Positions 1-6,072 of a stretch of DNA of 6,947 bases are shown piece after piece (within the stretch, counting starts at the first letter, position 1; each line of letters opens with the position of its first letter). The notes under the pieces are model-generated. The model was given only the letters and a program-made list of their open reading frames with translations. It had not been told where the DNA came from and ran no database searches. A program made the translations under genes and the position numbers. Origin of the DNA: an uncultured Sutterella sp. (GTDB lineage Bacteria > Pseudomonadota > Gammaproteobacteria > Burkholderiales > Burkholderiaceae_F); NCBI GenBank assembly GCA_902493085.1, contig CABUOH010000057.1, forward strand, positions 1 to 6,947, written 5' to 3'.

Positions 1-674
1 TCGGCATGCTCAGCCTGCGTCCCGTCGGGTTTCTTGTAGTCGCGGTAGACGAAGCACACGACCGTGAGGCCCGCGACGATCGCGAGGCTGAAGGCCAGAA
101 GCGGCATCGAGAAGAGGCCGATCAGGTCCATGATCTCCATGTCGGCGAGCTTGGCGACGAAGACGTTGTGCGCGACGCCCGGGTTGAAGAGCGCGGGCGT
201 GGTCGAGCAGACGATCGCGGCGGCTGCAATGGCCGGATGAAAGCCCGCACGGATCAAAATCGGAATCATCGAGGGGCCGACGGCTGCGCAGAGCCCCGCC
301 GTGGAAGGAATCGCGACCGAGCAGAGGCCCGTGACGATCATGCAGGCCGGCAGCAGCAGGAATCCGAGCCTGCGAAGCGGACGCGTGAGAAGCGCGACGA
401 GATGAACGTCGCACTTCGTGAGCGCCACGGCGGCCGCAAAACCCATGGCCGAGCAGATGGCGATGATGAGGGAGCCCTTCGTCATGGAGGCGTCGAACTG
501 CGCGAAGGCCACCATGGGCTTGAGCGAGAAGAGCGCCATGGCAAGACCTGCGGTGATGAGCACGAGCCGGGTTTCGTAACGCTTGATGAGGGCGTAGACG
601 GTCGCAGCGACGACGACCAGAGCAAAAATCAGCGTGATGGACATTTTGGTGAGTTCGGAGGGGGTGAAAAACAT
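1..674 (-). CDS. DcuC-family anaerobic C4-dicarboxylate transporter, N-terminal part (cut by window edge)
   Basis: Inner-membrane carrier; DcuC relatives move succinate, fumarate or malate during anaerobic growth. Reading leftward from the ATG at 674-672 gives 224 residues without a stop before the edge. Seen: a very hydrophobic protein with membrane segments at about residues 11-30, 37-55, 67-86, 105-142 (two), 146-165 and 184-208. The stretch SVAIPSTAGLCAAVGPSMIP (119-138), followed by IRAGFHPAIAAAAIVCSTTP and a later DMEIMDLIGLFSMPL, lines up from memory with E. coli DcuC (SLAVSSATGLG, then EMSLIDFAFKTTLPI). Full DcuC proteins are about 460 residues, so roughly half is missing. The start is the first ATG before the first membrane segment; the upstream ribosome binding site is weak (GGAAC). 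It is transcribed away from the MFS/amidohydrolase pair and shares its control region. Substrate is inferred; it could be another carboxylate. Confidence 0.82.
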   Translation of the reverse strand, partial: MFFTPSELTKMSITLIFALVVVAATVYALIKRYETRLVLITAGLAMALFSLKPMVAFAQFDASMTKGSLIIAICSAMGFAAAVALTKCDVHLVALLTRPLRRLGFLLLPACMIVTGLCSVAIPSTAGLCAAVGPSMIPILIRAGFHPAIAAAAIVCSTTPALFNPGVAHNVFVAKLADMEIMDLIGLFSMPLLAFSLAIVAGLTVVCFVYRDYKKPDGTQAEHA

Positions 675-748
675 GTTCCGACGTTTTGAATTAAATTCGA
701 AAACGGTTTTGGAACTGAAATGAATTGTAAGCGGACTTTTTATTTAAT

Positions 749-778
749 TAAATAGAGTGTTTTCGTCATAATGGACAA
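749..778 (-). promoter_or_regulatory. Candidate sigma-70 promoter for the DcuC-like gene
   Basis: On the minus strand TTGTCC (778-773) as -35 is followed after 18 bases by TATTTA (754-749) as -10, in an AT-rich stretch about 75 bases upstream of the start codon. The -35 lies inside the left arm of the 8-bp inverted repeat at 773-780. This is a pattern match only and the -10 is imperfect. Confidence 0.4.
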
Positions 779-852
779 ACTATATCGGAGGTCCGATATC
801 GGACATCGGATATCGGACGTGTGATCAATGTTGAATGATTAGTGGTTTGTCC
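773..852. repeat. Widely spaced 8-bp inverted repeat bracketing the divergent control region
   Basis: GGACAAAC at 773-780 is exactly mirrored by GTTTGTCC at 845-852, with 64 bases between. The left arm overlaps the candidate -35 of the leftward gene, and the right arm lies just before the candidate -35 of the rightward gene. The heptamer array lies between the arms. This symmetry suggests paired protein-binding sites, possibly looping, but 8 bp is short enough to arise by chance. Confidence 0.4.
784..818. promoter_or_regulatory. Five-unit ATCGGAN heptamer array with 14-bp palindrome (candidate operator)
   Basis: Five consecutive 7-base units occur without gaps: ATCGGAG (784-790), GTCCGAT (791-797, the inverted form), ATCGGAC (798-804), ATCGGAT (805-811) and ATCGGAC (812-818). 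Units two and three form a perfect 14-bp palindrome, GTCCGATATCGGAC, at 791-804. The array sits midway between the DcuC-like and MFS genes, upstream of both candidate promoters. An ordered array of inverted and direct half-sites is what a cooperative dimeric repressor or activator would use. The binding protein is unknown and no regulator gene is in this part of the window. Confidence 0.6.
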
Positions 853-855
853 TCT

Positions 856-886
856 TGGACAGTCTTATGCAAATGGGCGATATAAT
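856..886 (+). promoter_or_regulatory. Candidate sigma-70 promoter for the MFS/amidohydrolase operon
   Basis: A perfect TATAAT -10 lies at 881-886, 45 bases before the ATG at 932. The best upstream hexamer is TGGACA at 856-861, giving a 19-base spacer, longer than the usual 17. Long spacing fits a promoter that needs help from an activator, and the heptamer array ends about 38 bases upstream of this -35. Confidence 0.5.
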
Positions 887-931
887 CGGCGCAGATGTTT
901 TTCGTGCCGGCAATTCTTAATGGAAATTTAA

Positions 932-2207
932 ATGGAAGCTGATCGCTCAAATTCGCTTGAAATAATCAAAAGAGATCGATGGGTTTATCTGGCGCTTTTT
1001 TGTCTGATGAATTTCTGCACCGGCGCGCTTTACGTATGGAGTGTTTTTGCGGGGCCGCTCGCGGGCGAACTGACTGCGACGTCGGGCACGCTTGTGAGGA
1101 CGTCGGACCTTGCGCCCGTCTTTGGTCTGGCGACGGGCGTGACGCCCTTTCTGATGCTCGCGGGCGGCTTCGTCAACGACCGGTTCGGCCCGAAGCTTAC
1201 GATCGCCTTCGGCGGCGCGGCCATTGCGGCGGGCTATGCGGCGACGGCCTGTGCAACATCGGTCGGCATGCTCTATGCGGGCTACGGCCTCTGCGTGGGC
1301 GTGGGCACGGGGCTGGTGAACGGCTGCACGATCAATTCGGCGGTGAAGTGGTTTCCTGATCGTCGCGGGTTTGCGGGCGGTCTTGTGACGGCGTGCCTGG
1401 GCGTCGGTGCGGCCGTGCTGCCCTTTGCGGCCCGCGGCCTTATCGAGGTCTGCGGCATCGCGCAGACGCTTCTTGTCTTCGGGACGTGCTCGGGGCTTGT
1501 GATCGTGCTGTGCGCCCTCAAGACCCGCAAGTGTCCGGACGGCCTGCAGGCCGCCTTCGGGCTCTCGGGCGGCTCGCCGAGGGCTGCCGAGCCCGAGAGC
1601 CTGCAGTGGTTCGAGATGGTGAGAACGCCGCGCTTTTATCCGCTGTTTTTGCTCTTTGCATCGTCCGCAATGATGGGGCTCATGCTGCTTTCGAACATTT
1701 CCTCGATCGCCGAGGAACAGGTCGGCGCGGGTGCGGCGCTCGCAGCTCTGAGCGTCTCGGTCATTTCCATCGCCAACACGTCCGGACGGTTTCTTTCCGG
1801 CACGCTGTCGGACAGGTTCGGGCGCATTCCGACGCTGATCCTCATGCTTTTGGCGGCGCTTGCGGGGCTTGCGATGCTGATGTCGGCCGGGCGACGCGGG
1901 CCTATTCTTTGGGGGCATCGTGTGCGTGGGCCTTTGCTTCGGAGCCTTCATCGGCACCTATCCGAGCCTGGTCGCGGACGAGTACGGCCCGAAGCACAAC
2001 AGCGTCAACTTTTCACTGATGATGCTCGGTTATTCGGCGGGCGGCCTCGCAGGGCCTCTGCTCATTCGCTGGGCCAACGCGGGCGGCGGATTCGACCGCG
2101 CGTACATGGTCTGCATCGCAGCCGCACTCGCTGGCATCGTCTGCGCATTCATTGCCATCAAATTGAAGCACTGCGCTCTGCCTGCGGCAGAGAAGGCCTC
2201 TGCTTGA
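932..2207 (+). CDS. OFA-family MFS transporter (oxalate/formate antiporter-like), frameshifted
   Basis: Twelve-helix inner-membrane carrier of the oxalate/formate antiporter group, whose members exchange or import small carboxylates. Frame 2 encodes residues 1-320 up to MLMSAG; the rest, starting DAGLFFGGIVCVGLC, is in frame 3 from 1893 and stops at TGA 2205-2207. Removing one base from the GGGC at 1889-1892 joins them into a 424-residue protein of normal family length. Seen: RWVYLALF start of helix 1 (16-23), MFS motif A variant GFVNDRFGPK (79-88), the OFA-like WFPDRRGFAGGL (140-151), second-half motif NTSGRFLSGTLSDRFGR (282-298), and YSAGGLAGPLL in helix 11. Without the correction the first frame runs on to 2224 as an arginine-rich tail that is not a transporter sequence. 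The start at 932 has only a weak GGAA. Substrate is unknown; the downstream amidohydrolase hints at an N-acyl amino acid or its acid product. Confidence 0.85.
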
Positions 2208-2212
2208 GAACT

Positions 2213-2219
2213 AAGGGAG
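2213..2219 (+). promoter_or_regulatory. Strong ribosome binding site of the amidohydrolase gene
   Basis: AAGGGAG lies 7 bases before the ATG at 2227 and fixes that start. It falls within the 19-base gap after the transporter stop codon, with no room for a separate promoter, which supports co-transcription. Confidence 0.75.
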
Positions 2220-2226
2220 TCTAATC

Positions 2227-3513
2227 ATGGAAGACAACACCAGGTATTGCGAGGAAATGGTTCGCAACCGCCGTGCGCTGCACAAGCGCCCTGAAGAAGG
2301 CTGGACGGAATTCGAGACGACGTACTTCGTCGTGAAGCGCCTCAGGGCGCTCGGCCTGCAGGTCTCGGTCGGGAAAGCCAACATCAACGAGGCGGAGGTG
2401 CTCGGGCGCGATCCGCAGCTCGTGAAGGACGGCATGATGCGGGCCCTGAAGCAGGGCGTCCCGCAGGCTTTTCTCGACGAGACCGAAGGCTACACCGGCG
2501 CGGTCGCCGTGCTCGATACGGGCAGGCCCGGCCCGACGACGGCGTTTCGCGCCGACATGGACTGCGTGCTCGTGCGCGAGTCGGACGACGAGTCGCATGC
2601 GCCGACGAAGCTCGGCTTTGCGTCCGAGCGTCCGGGCTTCATGCACGCCTGCGGGCACGACGCGCATACGGCCGTGGGACTCGAGGTGGCACGCTGGCTG
2701 GTTGATCACAAGGACGAGCTTTGCGGACGCTTCAAGCTCATCTTCCAACCCGCCGAAGAAGGCGTTCGAGGCGCGCGCGCCATGACGGCGGCGGGCGTCG
2801 TGGACGACGTCGACTACTTTATTGGCGGGCATGTGGGAGGACTCGCCGCGCTCGGCGAGATCGGCGTCATGGACGGCGGGTTTCTTGCCTCGACGAAGTT
2901 CGACGTCGACATCGAGGGGCAGCCCGCGCATGCGGGCAATGCGCCGCAGTTGGGGCACAACGCCCTCATGGCCGCGTGCGCGGCGTCGATGATGCTGCAG
3001 GGCATTCCGAGAAACGGAGACGGCGCAACGCGCGTATCCGTGGGCACCCTTCATGCGGGCGAAGGCCGCAACGTGATTCCGGCGCACGCCAGGCTTCAGA
3101 TGGAGGTTCGCGGCGAAACCGAAGAGGTCAACGCCTACATGCGCGACTACGTCTACGACATCTTCGCGGGCGTCGACAAGGCCTATCGTGTCAAGTCGAC
3201 CGTGACGATGGCGGGCGAGTCGACCACGCTGCTGCAGAGTCCGGAGCTCTATGAAAAAGTTGAGGAGGTGATGCGGACGGTGCCCGGCACGAAGCTTCTG
3301 CCGAGAATTCATGCGCCGTCGGGCTCCGAGGACTGCGCCGCCTTCATCCGGCGCGTCATTCAAAATGGCGGCCAGGCGGCCTTCATCCTCTGGGGGTGCA
3401 ACCATCATGGGCACCATCGTCCGAACTTCGACATTCAGGACGAGACGAGCATGCCGGGCGCCTTCAGCGTCTATACGGGCTTTGCCCGGAAGATGAACGG
3501 CATCAAGGCCTGA
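2227..3513 (+). CDS. M20D-family amidohydrolase, AbgA-like (p-aminobenzoyl-glutamate hydrolase subunit A type)
   Basis: Cytosolic dinuclear-metal amidohydrolase that cleaves an N-acyl amino acid amide bond; the closest protein I can recall is E. coli AbgA, which with AbgB splits p-aminobenzoyl-glutamate. The 428 residues match AbgA's length (436) and run collinear with it: LDTGRPGP (96-103), FRADMDCVL (107-115), MHACGHDAHTAVGL (139-152), LIFQPAEEGVRGARAM (171-186), AGVVDDVDYF (189-198), GRNVIPA (280-286) and APSGSEDCA (363-371). Expected metal ligands and catalytic residues are present: Cys142, His144, Glu177/Glu178, His202, and His396/His397 near the C terminus. The dimerisation domain is about 213-325. 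There is no signal peptide. It is intact, unlike the preceding transporter, and no abgB-like partner is in the window, so it may act alone or on another substrate such as an acyl-glutamate or aryl-amide. No N-acyl specificity can be read from the sequence. Confidence 0.9.
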   Translation: MEDNTRYCEEMVRNRRALHKRPEEGWTEFETTYFVVKRLRALGLQVSVGKANINEAEVLGRDPQLVKDGMMRALKQGVPQAFLDETEGYTGAVAVLDTGRPGPTTAFRADMDCVLVRESDDESHAPTKLGFASERPGFMHACGHDAHTAVGLEVARWLVDHKDELCGRFKLIFQPAEEGVRGARAMTAAGVVDDVDYFIGGHVGGLAALGEIGVMDGGFLASTKFDVDIEGQPAHAGNAPQLGHNALMAACAASMMLQGIPRNGDGATRVSVGTLHAGEGRNVIPAHARLQMEVRGETEEVNAYMRDYVYDIFAGVDKAYRVKSTVTMAGESTTLLQSPELYEKVEEVMRTVPGTKLLPRIHAPSGSEDCAAFIRRVIQNGGQAAFILWGCNHHGHHRPNFDIQDETSMPGAFSVYTGFARKMNGIKA

Positions 3514-3538
3514 TCGGCGCTGTTCCAATCTGGCGAGC

Positions 3539-3587
3539 AAAAGAAAAAAGAAACGGGGCTGCGCGCAATCTTTGCACGCGGCCCCGT
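3539..3587 (-). terminator. Rho-independent terminator reading leftward, downstream of the sensor kinase
   Basis: A 14-base-pair hairpin has arms 3553-3566 and 3574-3587 (outer ACGGGGC/GCCCCGT perfect, two weak pairs inside) and a 7-base loop. On the minus strand it is followed at once by a T-rich tract, the complement of the A-rich run at 3539-3552. There is no T tract after it on the plus strand. It therefore terminates leftward transcription from the kinase gene, whose stop is about 135 bases away. It may also slow rightward transcripts from the amidohydrolase operon. Confidence 0.8.
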
Positions 3588-3721
3588 CCGCAGATCCTAT
3601 GGCTGCCGGAACAATGTCCGGGGACCATCTCGGCGCCGCCGCAGTTTGGTCTGTCGGCGCTCGACGACTGCTTCGCTCTCACACGAAAAGGTTCGTCGTC
3701 ATGGGATCGGCTCAGATAATT

Positions 3722-5597
3722 TTACGCAATTTCGGGCGGCGTGAGAGGCAGTCTGACGGTGCAGGCCAGTCCCCGTCCTCCCAAGTCCGTGCGACGCTTG
3801 TAGCTGATGGATCCGCCGTGCGCCTCGAGAAGCGAATGGACGATGGCGATGCCGAGTCCGAGGCCGCCCGCGGTCGTGGTGTAGCCGATGTCGCCCAAGC
3901 GCGAGATCTCCTCGTCGGTGAGCGCGGGGCCGTTGTCTGAAATCGTGAGTTTGGCGTAGGCGCCGTCGGCGTCGACGGCGAGCGTCACGTTGATCTCGGC
4001 GTCGGACTCATCCTTCACGGCGGCGGCCGCGTTCTTCACGATGTTGAGCACGGCGAGTTCGATTTCGAGGCGGTCCGCCTCGACCATGAGGCCGGGCGAA
4101 ATGTCGAGCGTGCAGGGAATGCGGTGCGAAGCGTGCCGCCGCCAGCGTGCGACGGCGGTTTCGACGAGCTCGGAGAGATTGACGGTCGCCATGGAGCCCT
4201 GGCGCACCTGGCCGTAGCTGCGAACGCGGTCGATGATGGCGGCGGCGCGCGTGCCGGAGTCTTCGATTTCGGTGACGGAGGCGAGCAGCGTCTCGCGCGG
4301 CACGTCGCCGCGGCTCAGGCGGCGGCGAAGGCTGCCCGCATAGTTGCCGATCACGGTGAGGGGCTGCTTCAATTCGTGAGCGACCATGCTCGAGAGAAGC
4401 CCCACGGCGCTCGACCTGAAGGGCGTTCTGCTGTGCGGCGAGCTCGGCGCGAAGCTTTTCGTCCATCGCCTTTTCGAGCGCCCGTGCGCGGTGCGAGGCG
4501 AGTCGCGCAAGCAGGAGCGTGTTGAAAAGGAGGATGAGAAGCACGGCGCCCGCGCCCACCACCCAGGGGAGCATGCGCTTGACGAAGCGCGAGAAGTCGT
4601 CCGGGTTGCCGTAGGGGACCTGCAGAATGCGAAAGACCTCATAGAGGCGCCGGTTGTCGTTCGAGATGGTCCATTGCGTGCCGTCGTCCGCGGGCGGAAT
4701 GGCAAGGAGCGTGGCGGTGAGCGCCTTTGCGGTACGGGTGGGAACCGTGGGCTTGATCGAGAAGAACCAGTTCGGATAGAGCTCGGTCGAATGGCGGCAG
4801 GCGACGATCCTGTCCGAGTGCTCGCCGATCACGCGAAAGGCGCCGGCATCGATTTCGCCGCTTCTCGCCATGCGCTCGAGAAGGCACGTGGCGACGAAGC
4901 CAACGTCGACGTTACCGTTCTCCACTTCCTTCACGATGCGCGTCATCGGAAATTCCGTGATTCGGATTTCGGAAAAGAAGCTCTCGGGATCAATCCCCTT
5001 TCGAACGAGTTCGGCGGCTGGAATCTGCCAGCCCGCAAAGGCCGTGCGGCTCATGATGGCGAGGCTTTTGCCCTGAAGGTCTTCGAGCGTGCGCAGATCG
5101 CCCCGGTCGGCGCGCACGATGATCGCGGCGCCGTTGGCGTAGTTGGGGTCGGGCGCCTCGTCCGAGACGACGGCCGCAAGCGGCAGGCCGCCCGTGCGCT
5201 CGATCATGAGGCTCGTGAGGCCGCTCGAGGCGATCGACATGTCGAAGGCCCCGTCTTCGGCCGCCTTGAGAAAGCCGTCCGGGCCGTAGATCTTGACGTC
5301 GATTTCGACGGGGGCGAGCTTTTCCTTCACCGCCAGAATCGTGCGGCTGTAGTAGTCGTCCATGATCGAGCGGCCGTAGGAGTTGACGATCGCAAGCCGC
5401 AGGCGTTCGGGCCGGGGCGCGCCCGACGCGGCCGATGCGTGGGCGGCTTCTTCAAGAGGTGCGCCGGGCCCGGTTGACGCAGACGCCGAAGACAACGCGG
5501 AGGCAAGGGCCGGCGCGGTCCCCAAAAGGCCGTAAAGAAGCAGGGCGAATGCGCAGAGAAAAAGGGCGGAGCCTCTCGTGAGGAGCTTTGACATCAT
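3722..5597 (-). CDS. Sensor histidine kinase with PhnD-like periplasmic binding domain (TtrS-like), frameshifted
   Basis: Membrane sensor kinase predicted to bind a small ligand in the periplasm and phosphorylate a response regulator. From the ATG at 5597: signal peptide or first helix (about 8-33, ending ALA), a PhnD-type substrate-binding domain (about 65-300; RLRLAIVNSYG, YGPDGFLKAAEDGAFDM, LQGKSLAIMSRTAFAG), a helix at about 343-366, linker, phosphoacceptor VAHELKQPL (His about 407), N box LNIVKNAAAAV (Asn518/522), G1 ISDNGP (552-557) and G2 GGLGLGIAI (577-585). The domain order resembles TtrS, the tetrathionate sensor. The frame breaks between 4400 and 4412 (minus strand GAGCGCCGTGGGG): one extra base separates ALQVER from GLLSSMVAHEL. 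Corrected, it is 624 residues, close to TtrS length. Uncorrected, the sensor and kinase parts lie in separate frames. The open frame extends upstream to 5858, but that part lacks a plausible signal sequence; no clear ribosome binding site supports 5597 either. No response regulator gene adjoins it. Confidence 0.85.
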
Positions 5598-5768
5598 GCG
5601 GAGAGCGGAGATTGGAGAGCTGAGGACGAAGGAGGGAGCCCTCGATTCTAACCCGCCGGCGGTGCTTTCCGACGCAGGAAAGACGAGGGGAAGGACAAGA
5701 AGAGGGGCGGCGCCCAAAAGGCCGGCATCTACTTCTTTCGAATTAGGCAAATAGCATAATTCTATACG

Positions 5769-5868
5769 TGTCATAGCTATGTATAATTCATGCGGGTTAG
5801 TACTAATTTCGAGTGACGAATTCAGTAAAAACACCTCTGACGCGCATGAATTATACATAGCTATGACA
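5769..5868. repeat. Perfect 26-bp inverted repeat with 48-bp spacer
   Basis: The arm at 5769-5794 is the exact reverse complement of 5843-5868; the match stops abruptly on both sides. Each arm holds the 10-bp palindrome CATAGCTATG (5772-5781 and 5856-5865) followed directly by TATAAT pointing into the spacer (plus strand 5782-5787; minus strand 5855-5850). The spacer (5795-5842) contains a further palindrome, TTAGTACTAA (5797-5806). The arms are about 35 % GC, well below the neighbouring genes. Possible readings are a duplicated operator with mirrored promoters, the recombination sites of a small invertible segment, or a 100-bp miniature element. No target-site duplication is visible at the edges. 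Confidence 0.9.
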
Positions 5869-5903
5869 AATCGGGATGCTATTGAAAGAGTTGGATGCCG
5901 ATT

Positions 5904-5926
5904 CGCTATTCATATTGAGAATAGCG
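5904..5926. repeat. 8-bp inverted repeat with 7-base loop (operator or leader hairpin)
   Basis: CGCTATTC (5904-5911) pairs perfectly with GAATAGCG (5919-5926) around ATATTGA. Both arms contain the GCTAT/ATAGC pentamer also found in the 26-bp repeat, so this looks like a related lower-symmetry binding site. If transcription begins upstream it could also fold in the oxidoreductase leader. No T tract follows on either strand, so it is not an intrinsic terminator. Confidence 0.55.
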
Positions 5927-6015
5927 GGGTGAGGTGGTATGGACAAATATCCAATAGGGGTAGTACCAAAGTCGCCCGCCATCCGTCGCTGATAGTAGAC
6001 ACAATCGGGTACTGC

Positions 6016-6044
6016 ACGGTTCCCGCCCCGTTTCAAGGAACCGT
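6016..6044 (+). repeat. Hairpin in the untranslated leader of the oxidoreductase gene
   Basis: ACGGTTCC (6016-6023) pairs perfectly with GGAACCGT (6037-6044) around a 13-base loop. It ends 15 bases before the Shine-Dalgarno sequence at 6060-6065, so it does not cover it directly. It could be an operator just upstream of the start, or a leader structure affecting mRNA stability. The T tract needed for a terminator is absent. Confidence 0.5.
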
Positions 6045-6059
6045 TCTAATAAAAACACC

Positions 6060-6065
6060 AAGGAG
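6060..6065 (+). promoter_or_regulatory. Strong ribosome binding site of the oxidoreductase gene
   Basis: AAGGAG lies 7 bases before the ATG at 6073 and fixes the start immediately upstream of the Tat signal. Confidence 0.8.
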
Positions 6066-6072
6066 AAACCGA

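Larger units (their letters stand above)
5598..6072. other. 475-bp divergent intergenic control region
   Basis: No credible gene is seen between the sensor kinase (leftward) and the molybdopterin oxidoreductase (rightward). The part nearest the kinase (5598-5740) is GC-rich; on the minus strand it holds a possible -10, TAGAAT (5652-5647), without a convincing -35. From about 5741 the region is AT-rich and carries the 26-bp inverted repeat, eight GCTAT/ATAGC pentamers between 5751 and 5925, and two hairpins at 5904-5926 and 6016-6044. No strong sigma-70 promoter for the oxidoreductase was found apart from TATAAT-like hexamers inside the repeat arms, so activator-dependent initiation is plausible. 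Confidence 0.65.

Noticed and set aside
6..689. Long plus-strand open frame opposite the DcuC-like gene
   Set aside because: Highly charged Arg/Asp/Glu/Gly-rich translation typical of the antisense of a GC-rich gene; the minus-strand frame encodes a recognisable membrane transporter.
822..840. Possible FNR box in the DcuC/MFS control region
   Set aside because: TGATCAATGTTGA lacks the second ATCAA half at the right spacing.
947..1957. Minus-strand open frame of 336 codons under the MFS gene
   Set aside because: Arg/His/Lys-rich translation without family features; a codon-bias shadow of the transporter.
1892..2224. Frame-2 C-terminal tail of the transporter ending at 2224
   Set aside because: Arginine-rich and not membrane-like, whereas frame 3 over the same bases continues the MFS fold exactly.
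2221..3540. Minus-strand open frame of 439 codons covering the amidohydrolase
   Set aside because: The plus strand encodes an intact AbgA-like enzyme with all motifs and a strong ribosome binding site; the antisense frame is an artefact of GC-rich codons.
3553..3587. Terminator for the amidohydrolase operon on the plus strand
   Set aside because: No T tract follows on the plus strand; the T-rich run is on the minus-strand side.
4386..5477. Plus-strand open frame of 363 codons opposite the kinase
   Set aside because: Charged low-complexity translation; the minus strand carries the PhnD-like domain.
5598..5858. Upstream extension of the kinase to a start at 5858
   Set aside because: It would begin inside the inverted repeat and put about 87 unlikely residues before a typical signal peptide that begins at 5597.
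5769..5868. Insertion-sequence remnant or MITE with 26-bp ends
   Set aside because: No target-site duplication at the edges and no second copy in the window; kept only as an alternative.
5956..5962. NarL-like heptamer (minus strand TACCCCT)
   Set aside because: A single half-site; the expected inverted partner two bases away is missing, so chance is likely.
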